Assembly (NCBI GenBank): GCA_026648125.1
Contig: JAPKGD010000099.1
Span: 1 to 6,653, forward strand
DNA length: 6,653 nucleotides
From: Bdellovibrionales bacterium
GTDB taxonomy: Bacteria > Bdellovibrionota > Bdellovibrionia > Bdellovibrionales > UBA1609
Reading direction: 5' to 3'
In this document: piece by piece, positions 5,898-6,653 of the stretch
How the letters are laid out: every line of letters starts with the position of its first letter
How positions within the stretch are numbered: the stretch's first letter is position 1
Position numbers and translations under genes: made by a program
Notes under the pieces: generated by a model
The model's input: only the letters and a program-made list of their open reading frames with translations
Databases searched by the model: none
What the model was told of the DNA's origin: nothing

Positions 5898-6653
5898 ATG
5901 AGCTCTCAAAATTGCGTCTTTTTCATTTGGCGTCTTGGCACTGTCACATTTCTTTACAGAGCGTGCCGCTTTTGCGTCACTTTATTCACCCTAAGCCTAG
6001 TGTCCTTTGCCTACTCATATTACAGTTCAGCAGAGCTCCTTGAGGCCCCCCTATTGAAAACAAAGGTCCCCTGTGAAACTGTTCTCCAATCAAAAAAGCT
6101 AAATCTTCTGGTGATCGACAGCACCGACAACACCGGCTGGTACAATTCTTTGAATGAGCTAGGTTACCAAATTGAATTCGCTCAGAATTTGATAGATGCA
6201 TCTGAATTGTTGGCTAAAAGGAGTTTTGCCGCCATTCTCCTCAATACCACCGGTCTTGATGGATCTGGGCTCGATTGGGCTAGATATTTTAGGTCCCATG
6301 ATCAAGCAATAAGCCGCCCAATCATTTTTCTATCTACGGATACTGTGGAATTCGCTGAGGCACTTGCACTGGGGGGAACTGATTATATGCAACTCCCAGC
6401 TCGAGTTGCAGAGCTGAATTTCAGACTACAAGCGCAAATTCGTATTGTCTCAGAGATTAATCAGGCACGACGGGCTCTGGACCAACTCGGTAATGCAACT
6501 GTTGCTATTAATCTCAAAACCGGTCAAATCCAGTGGTCGACGCCACAAGTGCAACAATGGTTAGGAGACGAGGTTCCCGAAAGTGTTCGAGTTTGGGCGA
6601 TGAAGAAAATTCCTTTGCGCTTCAACTTTACTCACAATCAATTTCCGTATTCA
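5898..6653 (+). CDS. Degenerate receiver (pseudo-REC) plus PAS-like signalling protein (partial, C-terminus outside window)
   Basis: An open frame runs to the window end (252 residues from ATG 5898, no stop). Seen: a receiver-like fold at about 68-183: beta1 LNLLVID, beta3 FAAILLN, beta4 PIIFLST, and GGTDYMQLPAR where GxxDYxxKP is expected. The phosphoacceptor Asp is replaced by N116 and the conserved Lys by L166, so phosphorylation is unlikely. A helical linker (about 183-197) leads into a PAS-like start, ATVAINLKTGQIQW (200-213). The output domain lies beyond the edge. The start is uncertain. ATG 5898 has no Shine-Dalgarno sequence and adds a Cys- and Phe-rich hydrophobic N-terminus (about 26-42, possible membrane segment). 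TTG 6054 has GAGG (6042-6045) 8 bases upstream and begins just before the receiver. Either way it is a sensory or signalling protein with unknown input and output. Confidence 0.75.
   Translation, partial: MSSQNCVFFIWRLGTVTFLYRACRFCVTLFTLSLVSFAYSYYSSAELLEAPLLKTKVPCETVLQSKKLNLLVIDSTDNTGWYNSLNELGYQIEFAQNLIDASELLAKRSFAAILLNTTGLDGSGLDWARYFRSHDQAISRPIIFLSTDTVEFAEALALGGTDYMQLPARVAELNFRLQAQIRIVSEINQARRALDQLGNATVAINLKTGQIQWSTPQVQQWLGDEVPESVRVWAMKKIPLRFNFTHNQFPYS

Noticed and set aside
5935..5952. TTGGCAC string resembling a sigma-54 -24 element
   Set aside because: The GC needed ten bases after the GG is TT here, so there is no -12 element, and it lies inside the possible coding start of the last gene.
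5986..6201. Minus-strand open frame with several Cys/Arg residues
   Set aside because: It is antisense to the pseudo-receiver coding region, which has a clear fold pattern on the plus strand.

Overview
The window looks like a chromosomal segment of a mid-GC Gram-negative bacterium. The evidence is an outer-membrane beta-barrel protein, two Sec signal peptides, a sigma-54 activator and a heptose-bisphosphatase-like enzyme. The mix resembles predatory or delta-type proteobacteria (Bdellovibrionota and relatives), but that placement is inference. There are no insertion sequences, tRNAs, rRNAs or CRISPR arrays.

Layout: (1) positions 1-365, minus strand: the N-terminal part of a sigma-54 AAA+ activator with no room for an N-terminal sensory domain; its C-terminus lies outside the window. 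(2) 366-526: a divergent intergenic region with several short dyads. (3) 527-2091: a two-gene unit joined by an ATGA overlap, encoding a Xer-type tyrosine recombinase with an enlarged N-terminal domain and a GmhB-like HAD phosphatase that lacks the usual zinc-binding cysteines. (4) 2092-2279: an intergenic leader. (5) 2280-5813: a secreted FecR-domain protein with a long disordered tail, then a hairpin, then a TPR/beta-barrel outer-membrane protein with a strong Shine-Dalgarno sequence. (6) 5898 or 6054 to the window end: a degenerate receiver domain followed by a PAS-like region, cut by the window edge.

The most interesting part is the FecR/TPR-barrel pair. The FecR-domain protein carries a cleavable signal peptide and no membrane anchor, so it is not a classical cytoplasmic-membrane FecR anti-sigma regulator. 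Its neighbour has the TPR-then-barrel layout seen in Slam-type (DUF560) surface-protein export factors, preceded by an extra beta-rich domain and a charged helical region. A working hypothesis is that the two form a periplasm-to-surface module, with the FecR protein as partner or substrate of the barrel, and that the downstream pseudo-receiver protein is a linked signalling component. The recombinase/phosphatase pair appears to be a separate transcription unit.
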